A stretch of DNA of 64,000 nt from Austropuccinia psidii (lineage: Eukaryota > Basidiomycota > Pucciniomycetes > Pucciniales > Sphaerophragmiaceae): the NCBI GenBank assembly GCA_023105745.1, contig JALGQZ010000001.1, forward strand, positions 59,745,937 through 59,809,936, given 5' to 3'. The position numbers were made by a program, and so were the translations under genes. Of this stretch, positions 49,301 to 62,175 are shown in pieces. A model generated the notes under the pieces. It saw only the letters and a list, made by a program, of their open reading frames with translations. It was not told where the DNA came from and ran no database searches. Every line of letters starts with the position of its first letter. Within the stretch, counting starts at the first letter, position 1.

Positions 49301-50699
49301 TAGTGTCAAAAATAGACGATACTTATAATAATGAATAGATGAATAGCTCTTTAAACAGTATTGATTCTCTATATCAAAAAAAAAGTTTCTATAGCTTTCA
49401 TATGGAGTAGTGATAATTCTTGGATTGATTGATGATGGCTAATAATAGTATTGATTACTATTGCTAATGAATATAATAATAATAAGAATTAAATTTTGAC
49501 TTTATTCTTTCTTCTAAGATTTTTCATTGACAAAATTATTATTTAGGTTCAATTACACTATCTGCTAGTATTCATAAATAATATAATAATTCTTATAATT
49601 CCTGCTAGTTTGAGCGATGCTTCTTTCTGATATATTTTTCTGTAAAAAATCATTCAATAGTATTTTCTAGCTTCTCTAGGGGAAATTTAAGATTGAGAGA
49701 TGAAGCAATCTATTTATTCTGTTTTGGGTAACATGTGTTGTCGATTGGTGCCTTCTTTTTCCTCCTATAAGCTCTAATGTTTCTTTTGATACCCTCTACT
49801 TGGCAATTTTTGCCTGAAATAGATCTTGTGATAGAGGTTCCTCAGTGTAGTAGTAATATTTAATAGAGTTGAGGCTTTATTACTGGCGGGAAATTTCTTT
49901 TATAGTTTCAGATTCCTCTTTTGAGGGGAATTTCCTATTCTGTAGCTGTGTAATTAAGCAGGGAGTGTACATTTCATGGAACGGATATTCGGTGAGATTG
50001 GCCGACTATTAGAGTTGAATTGAAGAAAGGGTTTTTGATTAAGAATTTGTAAAAGTTGAGCTTACTGGTCTGATTTCAAATCCCTTCAAGTGGGCTCTCA
50101 TTTTACAAAATTGTTTTGAGAAGCTTATTGACTGTTGAATTCAGGTGAAAGTGCTTTTAATTTCTTCAAAGAACTAATATTTTATTTTTAATATTGTGGG
50201 TGTTTTACTAGTTCAGTGGATGGAATTTACCAAGCTGAATTTATTCACTCCCATGGAGGTTATATAATTGTATGGTATGGAATATGTGTTTCTTTATGTG
50301 GCTTTGTATGAGGAGTTAGAGTGGTTATATATACTCTCGATAACTCCAATGGAGTTAAGGTTTGTTTAGGAATATAAGATGACAATAATATTCTCTGTAT
50401 TTATAAATGCTGTATGTAAATGGGTTTTACCTATGAGTTCATTATTTCAAAATTAAATTCTAATATCCTGGAGGGACTTCTGTGTGAAATTGGTCCTTGA
50501 ATCAGATTATATAATTTTTTTCTGCTGTTTCATGTGTGAATCCTTGATATTGTGATATTTAAGAGAGTAAATTTCTCTGTTTTGGAGAAATTTTGATGTT
50601 TTATTTTCTGTTTGGTGCCAATCTAAGGGGAATATTTTAATAAGGTGGTCTCAAATCAAAACTTTGGTGCGCAATACCACAGTGTTTGAGAAATATTAT
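46301..50699. other. AT-rich sequence without recognised gene
   Basis: A plus-strand frame at 48438-48692 (84 codons) and the sequence after it to 49.0 kb read like a decayed protein but match no family I know. From about 49.6 kb the composition becomes less AT-rich, which may mark the 5' part of the retroelement trace at 50.7-50.95 kb. Confidence 0.3.
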
Positions 50700-50950
50700 T
50701 AAGAGCTGATGGGGGAAAATGAAAGGAACAAGAACTCCTTTAATTTTCCAAAATTCCAATGATTATTATTATAATTCCCATTGTCTTTAGGTCAATGGAA
50801 AAATCATGATACCTCTCTGAGAAGGTTTCTGTATTGACTCACTGGTGAATGCCATTATGCTAGACACATTCTAAGAGGCCCCCCAACTCAAAGAATTGAG
50901 TATCCCCAGAATATTCATTAAGATTCAATTCAACCTTTTCTGAAGCAATT
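50700..50950 (+). pseudogene. Retroelement gag zinc-knuckle remnant
   Basis: The plus-strand frame reads 'RRFLY*LTGECHYARHILRG', which can be aligned to a nucleic-acid binding zinc knuckle (C-x2-C...H-x4-C) with three of the four ligands changed, followed by 'PPTQRI'. Upstream is an Asn/Phe-rich stretch, usual before such knuckles. This is weak evidence of a plus-strand LTR retrotransposon in this zone. Confidence 0.35.
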
Positions 50951-53614
50951 TTGTTATAGCATATTCCTGAATTCTATTCTTTTTAATGTACTTGTTTTTT
51001 AGTGTCTCATCTGCCACATTTTATTGCTTAAAGTTTAGTTTTATTGAAAAAATTTCTTTTCTTTCATTTATTTGAGGGTTTTTTTCCAAAAACATTCCAC
51101 CTTAATTTTTTCCTAGCAGGTAAAGGGGGTAGTGTATTTTTACTCTCATATTTCTTAGTCATACGCTAGCACAAAAAAAAGTCTATTTACTCCCTCAGAT
51201 TGTGCCTTGAATTCTTCTTTTCAATTGATATTTGAGTTTGGTGTTTTTTTCTTGATTTTCCAGCTGATGAACTAATTTCCTGCCTTAGCTAAGTATCCTG
51301 TTACTTATCTTCAAGGTTTTTTGAAGTTGACATTGTAAAACTTTCTATAGCCCTTGAGAGTAATCAATTTACCTCCCAGCCTCAACTCATGATTTTGAGC
51401 TCCTTTGAGACATTACAAAACGCTTTCAAGGCCAGCCATTTTCGATTCCTTTATTTTCAAAATATTGTGATAATTTTAAGAAAATTTTAGATTTGCTCTG
51501 GTAGCATTTTTTCAATAACTCAATGAAAATTTATTTTCAGTTTTAAGGTAGTGGTTAGGACAATTATTGAAATATTATTGTTTTTATTCATTTTTAATAT
51601 ATCTTTTTTTCATATCTAAATTACAAAAATAGACTGTCTCTTTATATATTGAAGAGTACAGTGAATTTGAAAGGGTAAAGTAACAAAAGTGATTTACTTT
51701 TATTTGGTATAAAAGTAAAACAGTAAATTTGAATAGTAAAACACGTAGACGATGAAATATCAAAGGGGAAAAGCACCGTTAAACAGTGCGATGATCCGAC
51801 ATTCAGTTTGTGAAAGCCCTAAATTTTGGTGTCACTTTCTTCCTGTAATTTCTTACTTGAAACTATTGGAGTCAAGATTGATTTTCGATAAGTCATTTTG
51901 TGCTCATCAGGAGACTTGTGAAATTAAGTGTTGGAATGGTGAGATAGTGTGTGAAGACCTATTTTGGGTGATATTTATTCCTAGGATGTATGTGGCTGAT
52001 CCTAAAGACTTCATTTAAAACCAATCCTAAATTATTTTCTTGAATTTATCAACTTTTTTTGATGCTATTTTCATGTCATCTAAATCAATTTTGATTCAAA
52101 ATTTTCATACTGGATCACTTTATATGAAAGAAAATGGCTCATATTTCCTTTTTTAATTTGTATTTAGTTGAAGGAATTTACAATATCAAGATATCAATAC
52201 CATGAATATTGCTTAATAAAATAGAGTGAATTTGTGCTTCCAGACAATACCTTAATGTTTTCACATAAAAATGTTGGTATTTTCATTTATATCTAGCTTA
52301 TTCTAAATGGAATTTAATAATTTAAAAACAGATATTATGTTTTAAGAATCAATATCTCTTTATTATTTAATTTTCATAACTAACCTCAATGTGCTGAATA
52401 TTTCTGTTGGTGAGTATTTACTGTCATAGTCAACTCCGTATTTTTGGGAGACTTCCTGAGAAAATATTTAAGCTTGATTTCTCTTTAATTTTCTGTAATT
52501 ATTTTGTTTCCTTCTAGAAAAAATGAAGAACAAAACGGCTTTCCTTACTTCTTTTAATGTTTTCTATTCAATGATCCTCATTGAATATGGATTCTTTGTC
52601 TCAGTCTTTAAAGTCACTATCCAATTCAAAATATCTGGGTGTTTTATCGTTACATCCAAGGACTTTGGGCCAGGGAAATTGTGGTATATGACAGTAATAT
52701 TGGCTTCATTATTTGTTTTCAATATTTTTTATTCATCAAAAATAAGCTGAGAAACTTTTGGGAGATTTGTTGGATGTAAATTCCATTTCCTGACCTGGTT
52801 TTCAAGTGGTAAAAATAGGGTTACTGGATCTTTAGATTGTTTCTGAAGTGGTTTTTTCCAGTTTATCTGGTTACTTTATGTGATTAACTCAATTTTATGT
52901 TTGCAATTATTAACAAGGGCTTAATATACTTTGAAAACACTCACTCAAGACATTTTTTATTTTAGATTTTTTTGAATGGGTGAGCAAGTAAATCTTAATA
53001 TCAGATTTAATTTTTTCCTTTTATGAGTCTTCTATTGTGTAGCATAATCCTCAAACTGTGCTTTCCAATTTTATCAAAGGCTAAGAAGATTTATTACATG
53101 GAAGTTTCTGAAAACCTTTCTTGAAAAAGAGATTTAGGGATATAAAAATATCAGAGATATCCAAAGGTTTGCAATCTGGTGAGATAAAACTCTGATTAGT
53201 TCCAAATTCACTAAGGCCTGATTTTTTGATGGAATACAAGAGAGTGAAATTTTTGAAAATGCATAAGTAGCTCTCTCTGCTCCCCAATAGGGAGTTTTGA
53301 GACCTTAATTTAGTATAAAGGCTCTAGATTTTCTGCTTTTAGTACTGTTACCTCTCAGCTACTGGATTTTGTTGAGGTGAGTAAGGATCTTTCAGATAGA
53401 TTTAAACTCCTCCTCTCTTGTTACATGTTGCAGTCTCCTCATCATATATTCCCCCCATTGTCCTTGATGATTAATTTTACAAAAAAATGGTCTGTAATCA
53501 TTGCATTGTAAGTGCCTGTCATGCTTCTTAAAATTGAAAGAGTCTCAAACTGGCTGTTTCTATTGGTGAGCTTGAGGTAATTATTTGCTCCTCCAGTGCT
53601 AGTAGTAGTTCCCT
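50951..53614. other. Possible decayed retroelement pol and flank of gypsy insertion
   Basis: Plus-strand frames at 51752-52018 and 52523-52750 are open; the second begins 'NKTAFLTSF..FY..IL..GFF', which might be the 'KTAF.T..G.FE...MPFGL' block of a gypsy RT, but I cannot confirm it. On the minus strand at 53614-53442 a coding-like stretch ('NNYLKLTNRNSQFETLSILR', then 'SMTGTYNAMITDHFFVKLII') runs up to the gypsy LTR and is unidentified; it may be a gene fragment cut by that insertion. Confidence 0.3.
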
Positions 53615-55570
53615 TGTAAGGTTTGACTATGAAACAATAAGTAAAAATTACTACTATTTTACTTGTTGTACTCTGAATTTCCTTATGAAATTGAAAGAAT
53701 AAGATAAAAGATAATTCTAAGAATAAATAATTATTATAATTATGGCATAAAATATTTATATTATTAAATGAATATAACAATATGGATTATATATTAATAT
53801 ATGATAATTAATATTTTCATGGCAATTTATTATTGTTACAAGAAAACAATAAAGGCATAAAAAATTGTGTTTTGATAATAAAAAACAATTATAAATATAA
53901 TATTACTAATATTAGAGTTATGAATTAATATAGATACTATTTTTATTAATTTGAGAATTATCCAAAAAATAATAATAGAGAGAAATTATTACAAAAAAGA
54001 GAAAATAACCTACCTTTAGCACTTTATATGATAATATTGAATAATTTTACACCAAAAAATATAAATACAACTTATTTAAATTGTATTTACAATAAAAATT
54101 AAAATAAATTACAATTATTCTTGTTTTTATGTGGAATTAGAGATTTTGGATAAATTTATCAGAAAAATTAGAAAATGATTCAATGAGGCCAAGATTTATG
54201 ATTATAGTAAATTCTTACTTGATTCTTCAAATATACAATAGTTTTATAGAAAAATAAGAAATTTTTTACCTTTGGTTTAACAATTTAATGTTTTGGTGGC
54301 ATCTTAGGGGGAAATAGAGTAAAAAGAGCTCTATTCATAGTAAAATCTTCCCTCCTAGATTCCAGAAAGCTCCTAGTGGATGTGTACTGATGGTATCCAC
54401 TGAAATTGATTTGTATTTTAAGGTTTAGTGATGATGAAATCATAATCAAAACATCTTATCTCATTATTACACCATTATTTAGACTTATCACTATAACTCT
54501 AAGTTTGATTACATCATAGGCTTGGAAGAAGCGTAAGCTGCATGGATTTTATTAGTATTAATCATAATCTAATAGTATTCACTAGTTTCATCACTCATAT
54601 AACTGTTAAACTTAAAATAAGATTACAGTGAGTGATAATAAATGATAAATTTTGAGCTTAAACTTTGATCATTAATAACTTTTAAGCTATACATGCCAAA
54701 GCAAATCAGAGAGTGGATTAAGATAGCTTAACATGTCATTCTCAAAATTCCAAGAGCATTCCAATAAATCATCAAAACTCTACCTTTGATCGCTTTTCTT
54801 GTAACTCATCTTTTCTGTTGAAATTCACTATTTTAAAATTCAAGCCATAATTTCAAGGGGTTTTACCTTTAATATAGTAATAAAAAATACATAATTCTTC
54901 ATTAATGCACTAGTATAGCCTGAATATATACTTCATTTTAAGTTTGGACCACTTTCACAACAAAGTGGTCAACAGCTATAGCAATTTTATTCAATAAACC
55001 CTTACAAGTTATGACCTTTTTTATAGCTTGTCAAATAAGGTTCATATCTTTATTTCTACAGTAGGTATGTGGTAACTCTATTTTTGGTTTAACTCTTTAT
55101 CATGTGTATTTTAAGAGATATGAGCTAAAAACTATGAATATATTCACTTATCATAAAAATGCATATATTCAGGTTATTTCCTTAAATATTTACTTTACAA
55201 ATATGAAATACAGATGTTATATGTGTAGTCTTTCATGGAGAATCCAGTGATACAATTTATTTTACATGTTGTTTCATTGGTCTCTGAGATAAATAAGAAT
55301 TTATGTTCTTTTTATGGTGTTCTTACTTATTATTCATTAATTATTGACTTTAAAGATATGCCATAAAAATGATACATGTGTATTTTATAATGAGTAATCT
55401 AATGAAGTAGCTTATTTCAAATTCTTACTCATCAGATTCTGAGTTAATTAAACATTTATGCCTATTTGTAGCATTTTCACTTATTTTAATATAATTATTT
55501 CAAAAGAATAATTATTGTAAAGTTTTCTTGTGACATTTTTGGATATGTGGTAATATCTCAAAGGTTCACA
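53615..55570 (-). repeat. 3' LTR of the gypsy element (1,956 bp)
   Basis: TG at 53615-53616 and CA at 55569-55570 delimit it. It matches the right LTR over its whole visible length (AAGGTTTGACTATGAAACAA at the start). It carries an internal duplication of about 155 bp near its end (about 55.21-55.37 and 55.37-55.53 kb) that the solo LTR at 36092 lacks. Confidence 0.9.
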
Positions 55571-55590
55571 TTCCCCACCACCAAAAAAGA
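55571..55590 (-). promoter_or_regulatory. Polypurine-tract-like primer site
   Basis: Directly before the 3' LTR the minus strand reads TTTTTTGGTGGTGGGGAA, then TGTGAACC of the LTR. A purine-rich tract in this place is the usual plus-strand primer for reverse transcription. Confidence 0.65.
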
Positions 55591-55688
55591 TTGTACCGCA
55601 ATCTGATATAGTTAATTCGGGTATTATCCACTGTCCTACCTCTTCATTAGGCTTTCTTAGTCTTGAAGCTCAATAATGCTTAACCTTT

Positions 55689-57300
55689 CTATTCTCTAGG
55701 CCTTCTTTCATTTCTGAGCCTTCTGAGTAGTTTATCAGCATTAGTTATATCCTTCTCAAGTAGCCATTCATCTTCTTGAGTTGGGGTTCTATACCTCAGA
55801 AGGTATTCTCTTTCTTTTTTGTTTTTAGTCCTTATTTCTTTAAGGACTTTTACCATTTTCCTTTCTTCTCCTTCTATAAGAGGGATTTTAATTTTTGGTT
55901 TATTTCTTAGGGAAAATAACTCTTTGTCACTTGAGCTATAAGGTTTTCTCAGGATTACAGGGAAAGCTTGGTGCTTATTCATTAATTCACCTGTGAGTTC
56001 TGGTTGCACAGAATTAGGTGCATGTAGTGCTTTTATCATGAATGGTCCTTAAAAGGAATCTTTCAATTTCTTTGGGCCTTTTATATTATTGAAATTCAGA
56101 GCTGATACTAAGACCAAGTCTCCTACTTTGAAGTTAGGTGGTTTGTGAATTTTATCCAATCTTTCTTTTGCATACTTGAAAGAATATTGCATACATCTGT
56201 TTGCATGATTTCTTGCCTTTCCAAGCATCATTTTGAAACTACTTTCTGTTGGATGTATATCCACCAAGTCCTTTTTAAGAGTATCATATGGAAGTCTTTG
56301 ATTCCATCCCTTTTCCAAAATTTCTGGTTTTTTACCCATTGAATAATGGATTGATGTCTTATATGCAAGCTCAAGAGTTGGTATTAGAGTACACCAATCA
56401 TGGTTAAAGCCATCAGAGTTTTTGAATTCTAGGCCATAAGCACAGAATATTTTGATAATATCTTATAAGGTTTGCATTTTTCTTTCTTCCAGACCATCGG
56501 TTTGAGTGTGGTAGGCTGTGGAGAATGATAGCTTTCCTCCAAAAACGTTATAGAGGTTTGTCCATAATTCTGATGTGAATTTTGGGTCTCTGTCACTTAT
56601 CATATTTTGCAATAGTCCTGTATGGCCAATTACTTTATTCTAAATCATTATGTCTGTCTCCATAGCTGTTTCATCTATGTGGCATGGTAAGAACATTGGA
56701 TTTTGTCTGTACCTGTCAACTAATACTAGGCATGCATTATAACTTCTGTCTCCTCCTGGAGGTAAGGCTGTTACCCAGTCCATTTGAAATATTTCCCAAG
56801 GAGATTTTTGTTATTTAATTTGGATCATGATTCCAAATTTCTTTCCTGTTCCTCTGTTTGCTTTTTGACATCTGTCACAGGTTTGGTAGTATTCTGAAAC
56901 ATCCTTTCTCCAGTTTGGCCACCAAGAGAAGGTTTGTACCCTCTCCAGTGTTCTGTCTTCTGAGAGATGTCCAGATGAAACACTATCATGACATTCATGT
57001 AGTATAGTGTCTATCAGAGTTCTATCTGTTAAAGCCATAACATATGTATGTTTAGTCCTATGATAGAGTATTCCATAAAGGAGGTGGAATCTTCCTTCAT
57101 AGTGTGCTTTTTTCCATGCTTCATCTAGCTTGGATGAAAGTGATGGGTCTTCACAGTCTTTATTTAAAAGCTGGAATAAGATATGACGGTTCTTGTCTAT
57201 CTTATAGCTTTGTTTAACTTGGTTAAAGAATTCTGTGCAAATATCTGTAACACATATTCCTTCTATATGATGTTCTTCCTGTGGTACCCATGCTGGGTTT
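55689..57300 (-). pseudogene. Gypsy integrase with chromodomain-like tail (pseudogene)
   Basis: From right to left: the H2C2 zinc finger with '[17 protein letters not shown]' and 'CDRCQKANR' (about 56.99-56.85 kb), then the DDE core with 'MDWVTALPPGGD' (first Asp), '[10 protein letters not shown]' (second Asp) and '[11 protein letters not shown]' (Glu), 'LELAYKTSIH' and the 'VLVSALNFNN' barrel. The tail at 55.86-55.69 kb has 'YLLRYRTPTQEDEWLLEKD', a chromodomain-like fold (aromatic-Trp pattern) that may target histone marks. Stops occur near 56.81, 56.64, 56.46 and 56.05 kb. The enzyme would insert the copy DNA; catalytic residues are present but the frame is broken. Confidence 0.85.
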
Positions 57301-57880
57301 TCAGGTGTATTTTCTAAAGCCCATCTGCTGAGGCCATCTGAATTTTTATGAATATTTCCAGATTTATGAAATATAGTCATATTTCCTCTATATTCTTGGA
57401 TAGAAATTTGCCATCTCAGAATGTGTCTATTAGGTGTCTTCATGTTTGATAAGAATTTTACAGCATTACAGTCTGTTATCACATCAAACACTGTTCCATC
57501 AAAATAATATTGCACTTTTTCTAAAGCCCACACTAGGAAAAGGAATTCCATTTGGCTTTCTCCATATTTTGTCTCTGTTTGCTTAATTTTTCTTGAAATA
57601 AAGCAAATTGGTCCTTCAACAGGTTTATCATTGATAATTTGTGTTTGGTGTAGTGCAGTACCTAGTCCTTCTCCACAAGCATCAATGTACAGCTTGAAAA
57701 GTAGCTTCCAATCTGGCATTAGAAGAAATTGGTAATTTTTGAGGGCAATTTTCAATTCCTCATATTCTTTGACCCTTTCTTCAGTCACTTCATAGACTGT
57801 CTGTTGGTCACAGAGCTTGTACAGGGATTTGGAAATTCTTGCAAAGTCTTTTATATGCTGTCTGTAATAACCAGCAAATC
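57301..57880 (-). pseudogene. Gypsy RNase H domain
   Basis: Reads '[20 protein letters not shown]' (first catalytic Asp), then '[19 protein letters not shown]' (Glu), '[13 protein letters not shown]' (Asp) and 'NSDGLSRW' (last Asp). This is the RNase H that removes element RNA from hybrids. It is uninterrupted from 57788 and continues into the integrase part. Confidence 0.88.
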
Positions 57881-58700
57881 CTAGAAATTATTTAATTTCT
57901 TTTTTGGTTTGGGAAATGGCTTCAGTAGTACTTCTGACATTTTGTTTTTATCTATGCCTAAGCTTAGTCCAGATACAACATGTCCTAGTGCTTTCAGTTC
58001 ACTGTATGCAAAATGACATTTTTTCAAGGAAATTTTTATATTTACTTGTACTATTTTTTGCAAGACTCTTTCTATTCTTGTTAAGTGACTGTCCCAAGTT
58101 TCTGAGCGAACTATGATATCATCAATCTAGATAATTAACCATTCACCTGATAATTCTTCAGGAAATATGGTATTCATCATTCTTTGATAATGGGAAGGTG
58201 AATTTTTTATACCAAATGGCATTCTTAAGTATTCATAAATTCTACAGTGGACTATTAGCCTTAGTATCTTTTTGGCATTGTCTCTTAAGAAATTTTGGTG
58301 AAAGCCCTTTAGATCATCCATGGCTGTAATGAAGTTAGCCTGTGACAATTGTCTTAATGTCTCATGGATTGTGGGTATTGGATATCTTTCAGGGATAGTA
58401 TAGGTATTTAGAGCTCTAAAGTCCCCTACCATCCTTGATTTTCCATTATGACAAGTTATCATGACAGGTTTAGTGACCTCTACTTGTTCATTATGTCCTA
58501 CTTTCCTTAACACTCCAAGGTCCATTAATTCTTTAATGTGTACCTCTAAGGCTTCTCTAGCCCTTGGGCTAGCTGGGTAAGCTGGTCTTCTTAATAAGGG
58601 TGGATAAGGTTTTTCCACATTGAGAATAATATCTACTTCATGATCAATGATTGCACCTAGTGGTTCTTTTTCAGTTGCAAAGGCATTTTTGTATTTAAAA
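57881..58700 (-). pseudogene. Gypsy reverse transcriptase (pseudogene)
   Basis: The frame from 58618 reads 'KPYPPLLRRPAYP', 'LMDLGVLRKVGHNE', 'MVGDFRALNTYTIPERYPIP', then motif A 'FITAMDDLKGFHQN' and 'RMPFGIKNSPSHYQRMM'. Motif C is 'I*IDDIIV' at about 58.13 kb: the tyrosine before IDD is replaced by a TAG stop, and the aspartates remain. Downstream are 'INISLKKC'-like and 'ALGHVVSGLSL' blocks, then another stop near 57.88 kb. Few changes would separate it from an intact enzyme. Confidence 0.88.
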
Positions 58701-58788
58701 AAAAGATCATTCAGTTTTCTTTCATTTTTTCTGTTAATTATTCATTGAATTCTGCATCATTGAGTTGTTCATTTATGGAGGATTGTTT

Positions 58789-59310
58789 CTATTGGCTTTT
58801 CTCTTCATTTTTTATAACTATAATTTGTTTTTTGTTATTTGAAAAACAAAATTTCTGCCTCTTATTGTCTCCTATGGTAGAATATCTGGCTTTTTGATTA
58901 GAGATATCTATGCCATATGTTGAAAAGTAATCATTTCCCAGTATAAAATATTCACTAGTACAGTTTTCCATTACTAAAAACTCTACTTTCAATCTTATAA
59001 ATTAGGAAGGGTGAGGAAAAAGTAATGTTAAGTAAATTATTCCAAGGGGCTTCATGCTTTCACTTGCACTACTAAATTTAACCCCTTGTATTGGTATAAG
59101 TTTTTCTTTCCAATATGGTATAATTTTTTTTAAGTAATCCTTACCAACACCGGTACAGTATGCTCCTGTATCTAAGCTTACTTTTGCCTCTTGGTTTTCA
59201 GCCATTACAATACTTATACTTGATTTTCCATCTGTATATCCCATTCCTTTTACTGGTTTGGTTCTATACAGTTTGGTATCTTATATGTTTGTGAGGCTTG
59301 TATCAGATGT
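58789..59310 (-). pseudogene. Gypsy aspartic protease (pseudogene)
   Basis: The frame from 59244 carries 'VSLDTGAYCTGVGKDYL', the active-site D-T-G-A block of retropepsins, followed by 'FSSASESMKPLGIIYL'. After a frame break near 59.00 kb, 'EYFILGNDYFSTYGIDI' matches the second conserved block (I-L-G-x-D). It would cut the polyprotein. Confidence 0.78.
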
Positions 59311-59328
59311 CCCAACTTGTGGTAAGTT

Positions 59329-61560
59329 TTAATTTTCATCTGGTACTTCATATGTTAAATCAATATTATTAATTTGTGCATTAATTATATTAATTTCATC
59401 ACTTTCAAAAGTTTCTGACTCTTCAGTGTCTTTTTCAGACTCACATTCATCTTCTTTGTCATTTTGGTCTTCTGTCTCTACAATTTCATTGATTTTTGCC
59501 TTTTTAAGGAAATTATTGGCCAAGTGTCCAATACCTCCACATTTATGGAATTTTCTTTGCTCATGAGTGTTGGGTAGTTTGGGTTTGAAAGGTTCTTTTG
59601 GCTTATCTTTCTTGATTAATGGTTTGTGTGGACTTTTAGTGTCCAATTTTTTCCATGTTCTTCAAATTTTTGTTCTTGTAACTATATCTTCTAGTGAATT
59701 AATATACTCTTCTGTGGAGCATGGTTCTATACACCTGCTTCTTAGGGAATGTTCCAGTTCCCCTCCATATTTCTTGAGTATTTTCATATTCACCATTTTC
59801 AGTGACATTTCTGGATACAGTACATTTAATCTTTCAACTTGTTTTAAGAACTAAGTCAAAGGTTTACCCTCATCTGGGTCGAAGGAATTTAAAAATGCAT
59901 TTTCTATTTTGTACCTCCAGGCATCATTTTCCCACTTGGTGATTATTTCATTTTTGCACCAAGACCAGGTACCTTTGCCATTTGTTTGTCTTATGCTATA
60001 ATACCATCCTTTTGCAGATTTCTCAAATAATGAATTTAATCTGGCAGTGATTAATTCATCTGGTATGGCATAATCTTCTTGTAACATGTCAATTGTTTTA
60101 ATAAATGACATATGGTCATATTCACCCTCAACTGTGAACATTTCTCATTCTTTTAATTGAGGTGCTTCTTTCATTAAGACTTGGTTATTATCTTTATGAC
60201 TCAAGTCTGTTATGAATGGATTTGTTATTTCCTCTTTTGGTTAACAGGAATTCTTATATGAGAAAATGGTGTTGATAACTTTGGCATATTTAAGTTAGCC
60301 TCACTTATCTTATCCATCTTTTCAGTAATAAATCTTATTTCACTTTGAATTTCATCTTCAACATTCATTTTTGCTTAATCACTTTTTTTTACATAGTCTA
60401 GAAGTAATTTTTGATTTTATGAACTCTTTTCTTCAAATTTTTCCACAGAAATACTTAATTTGTTTAATTTTTCTGTAATATTATAGATACTCACATCATA
60501 ATTAATTATCAAAGTTTTTCTTTGATATCTTTCATGTATTTATACAATTCTTGTTGTCCTTGTATCAATTTTTGTGTATTTTCAATTAAAATTTTTGGTT
60601 TATTATTTTAAACCATAAATTTAATGTTATCAATTTCTTTTTTATTTTTTACAACATTTTTTTAAAGATGATAAATTGTTACTTATTTCTTGTAAGGATA
60701 ATAAGCAATTTTCAATGTCTTTAAGAGGTAACATACTTTTTTCAATTTCTGTTAAAGTATTTACAACATCAGGAGAAAAAGTTATTTCTTTGGGAAATGA
60801 GGTTGTCTCATTCTTTGTTCTTCCTTATTTTTGAATTCCATCAAGGTTTTGGCCATTTTGAAGACATTTTCCATGCCATCTTTTTGGATTGTTTGGATCC
60901 TGTATCTTGGGGAATATGGTTTCCTCTGGTTCTTTTTCTTGTTCCTCTTCCCTTCTTGGGGAAGTTGGTTGGCTTGAGGCTTTCTGGTAGAAGCTACTGG
61001 GGCTTCTTCCTTGCTTGCCTCCCTCTTTTTGGCGTGGTACTCCTTTATCTTTTTTATTTGAGGCTTGGATGATAGTGGATTCCATCCATTGGATTATCTC
61101 ACTATTTTGTCCTCTTTGAGGAATTTTTTCAGGATGTGCCAGGAGTTCATTACTCCTTGGTTGATTTGTGGAAACATTTCCCAATCCTTGTCCTTGTACA
61201 CTGGGTAGTACTGTTTGTACTGGCTCATATAAATGTCTATTTGAGCCCTCTGAATGTGATTTATATCTGTTGGAGCTACTAAGACTTAGCCCTAACTCTG
61301 GCTCAGATATTATGGGAATTTCTGGGACTTGCCTTTGGGATATGGCACTTCCTTGTGTAGATTCTGTTCCACTGGGGATTTTTACATATCTTTTCCCTTT
61401 TCAGGGAAAAGCTCTACCTCTGAGTCCAGCTCCATCTTATTGGATGGAGTACTGGGATCCTCTTCTGGTAGTTATAATTGAGAAGATAAAAAGATTTCAG
61501 GACACTAAAAACCCTTTTTATGGCAATTTCGAAGAGAGTTACTCGCCTTCAAAGTCCTGA
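59329..61560 (-). pseudogene. Gypsy gag (pseudogene)
   Basis: The N-terminal region (61.4-60.8 kb) is Ser/Gln/Pro-rich with charged stretches ('PRREEEQEKEPEETIFPKIQ'). The middle (60.8-60.15 kb) is full of stops. The capsid-like part (60141-59851) has 'GEYDHMSFIKTIDML', 'ITARLNSLF', 'GWYYSIRQ' and 'SWCKNEII'. Near 59.55 kb, 'FHKCGGIGHLANNF' is a zinc knuckle with the first and last cysteines changed to Phe; an acidic tail follows. Gag packages the RNA; this copy cannot. Confidence 0.75.
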
Positions 61561-62160
61561 ATAGTGTGTCCTGGGAAGACTGATTTCTTAGCTTGCTTTT
61601 TCTTATTGACAACAGGTTTTGGAGAACTTGGACAAGTTTCTTCCACCAATCTCTCAACAGTGGTTTAATTATCCTCTTCTGGTTTTTCTGAAAACCCTAA
61701 AAAGACAAATAAATTTAAGTCTTTTTCTAAAAGTGTTATTTTTGGTAAGATATGGAAATTTTCACATGAAAATTGCTTTTATATCTTTGAATGAATAAAA
61801 GAAATTAGTAAAAAAGAATAAAAATAACTTTTTTTATTGGTTTTTGATTTTTTATTATCTTTTATATTTTTATTTTTAAAGAATAATATAAAATTAAGAT
61901 GATTCTTTTGAAATTAATTTGTAATATATATTTATTTTTGATTTCTAAATATCTTTCCTAGGGTCACTAAAAATAGTTCTTGAAAGTCTAAGGATGTGAA
62001 AACCCACATGTAAGACAGTAAAATTGCTTTCCAAATGCCTCAATAGCTCTTAAAATCAATAAATGTGAAATTATGATATAATTTTATCATTATCAATTTA
62101 ATTTATTATTTGATAAGCCCAATTTGAATCTTTTTAAAGGTCTTTTTAAGTAAATATCAT
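61561..62160. other. Gypsy 5' leader
   Basis: Noncoding AT-rich stretch between the candidate primer site and gag on the minus strand. No function other than the untranslated leader is apparent. Confidence 0.5.
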
Positions 62161-62173
62161 GGTCAGTCCCCCA
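62161..62173 (-). promoter_or_regulatory. Candidate tRNA primer-binding site
   Basis: Two bases inside the 5' LTR the minus strand reads TGGGGGACTGACC. Its complement ends in CCCCCA, like the 3' end of a tRNA with CCA added; some tRNA-Pro end so. The tRNA is not identified. Confidence 0.5.
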
Positions 62174-62175
62174 AA

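Noticed and set aside
52523..52750. Gypsy RT on the plus strand
   Set aside because: One block resembles the K-T-A-F segment, but no IDD motif or neighbouring domain could be found.
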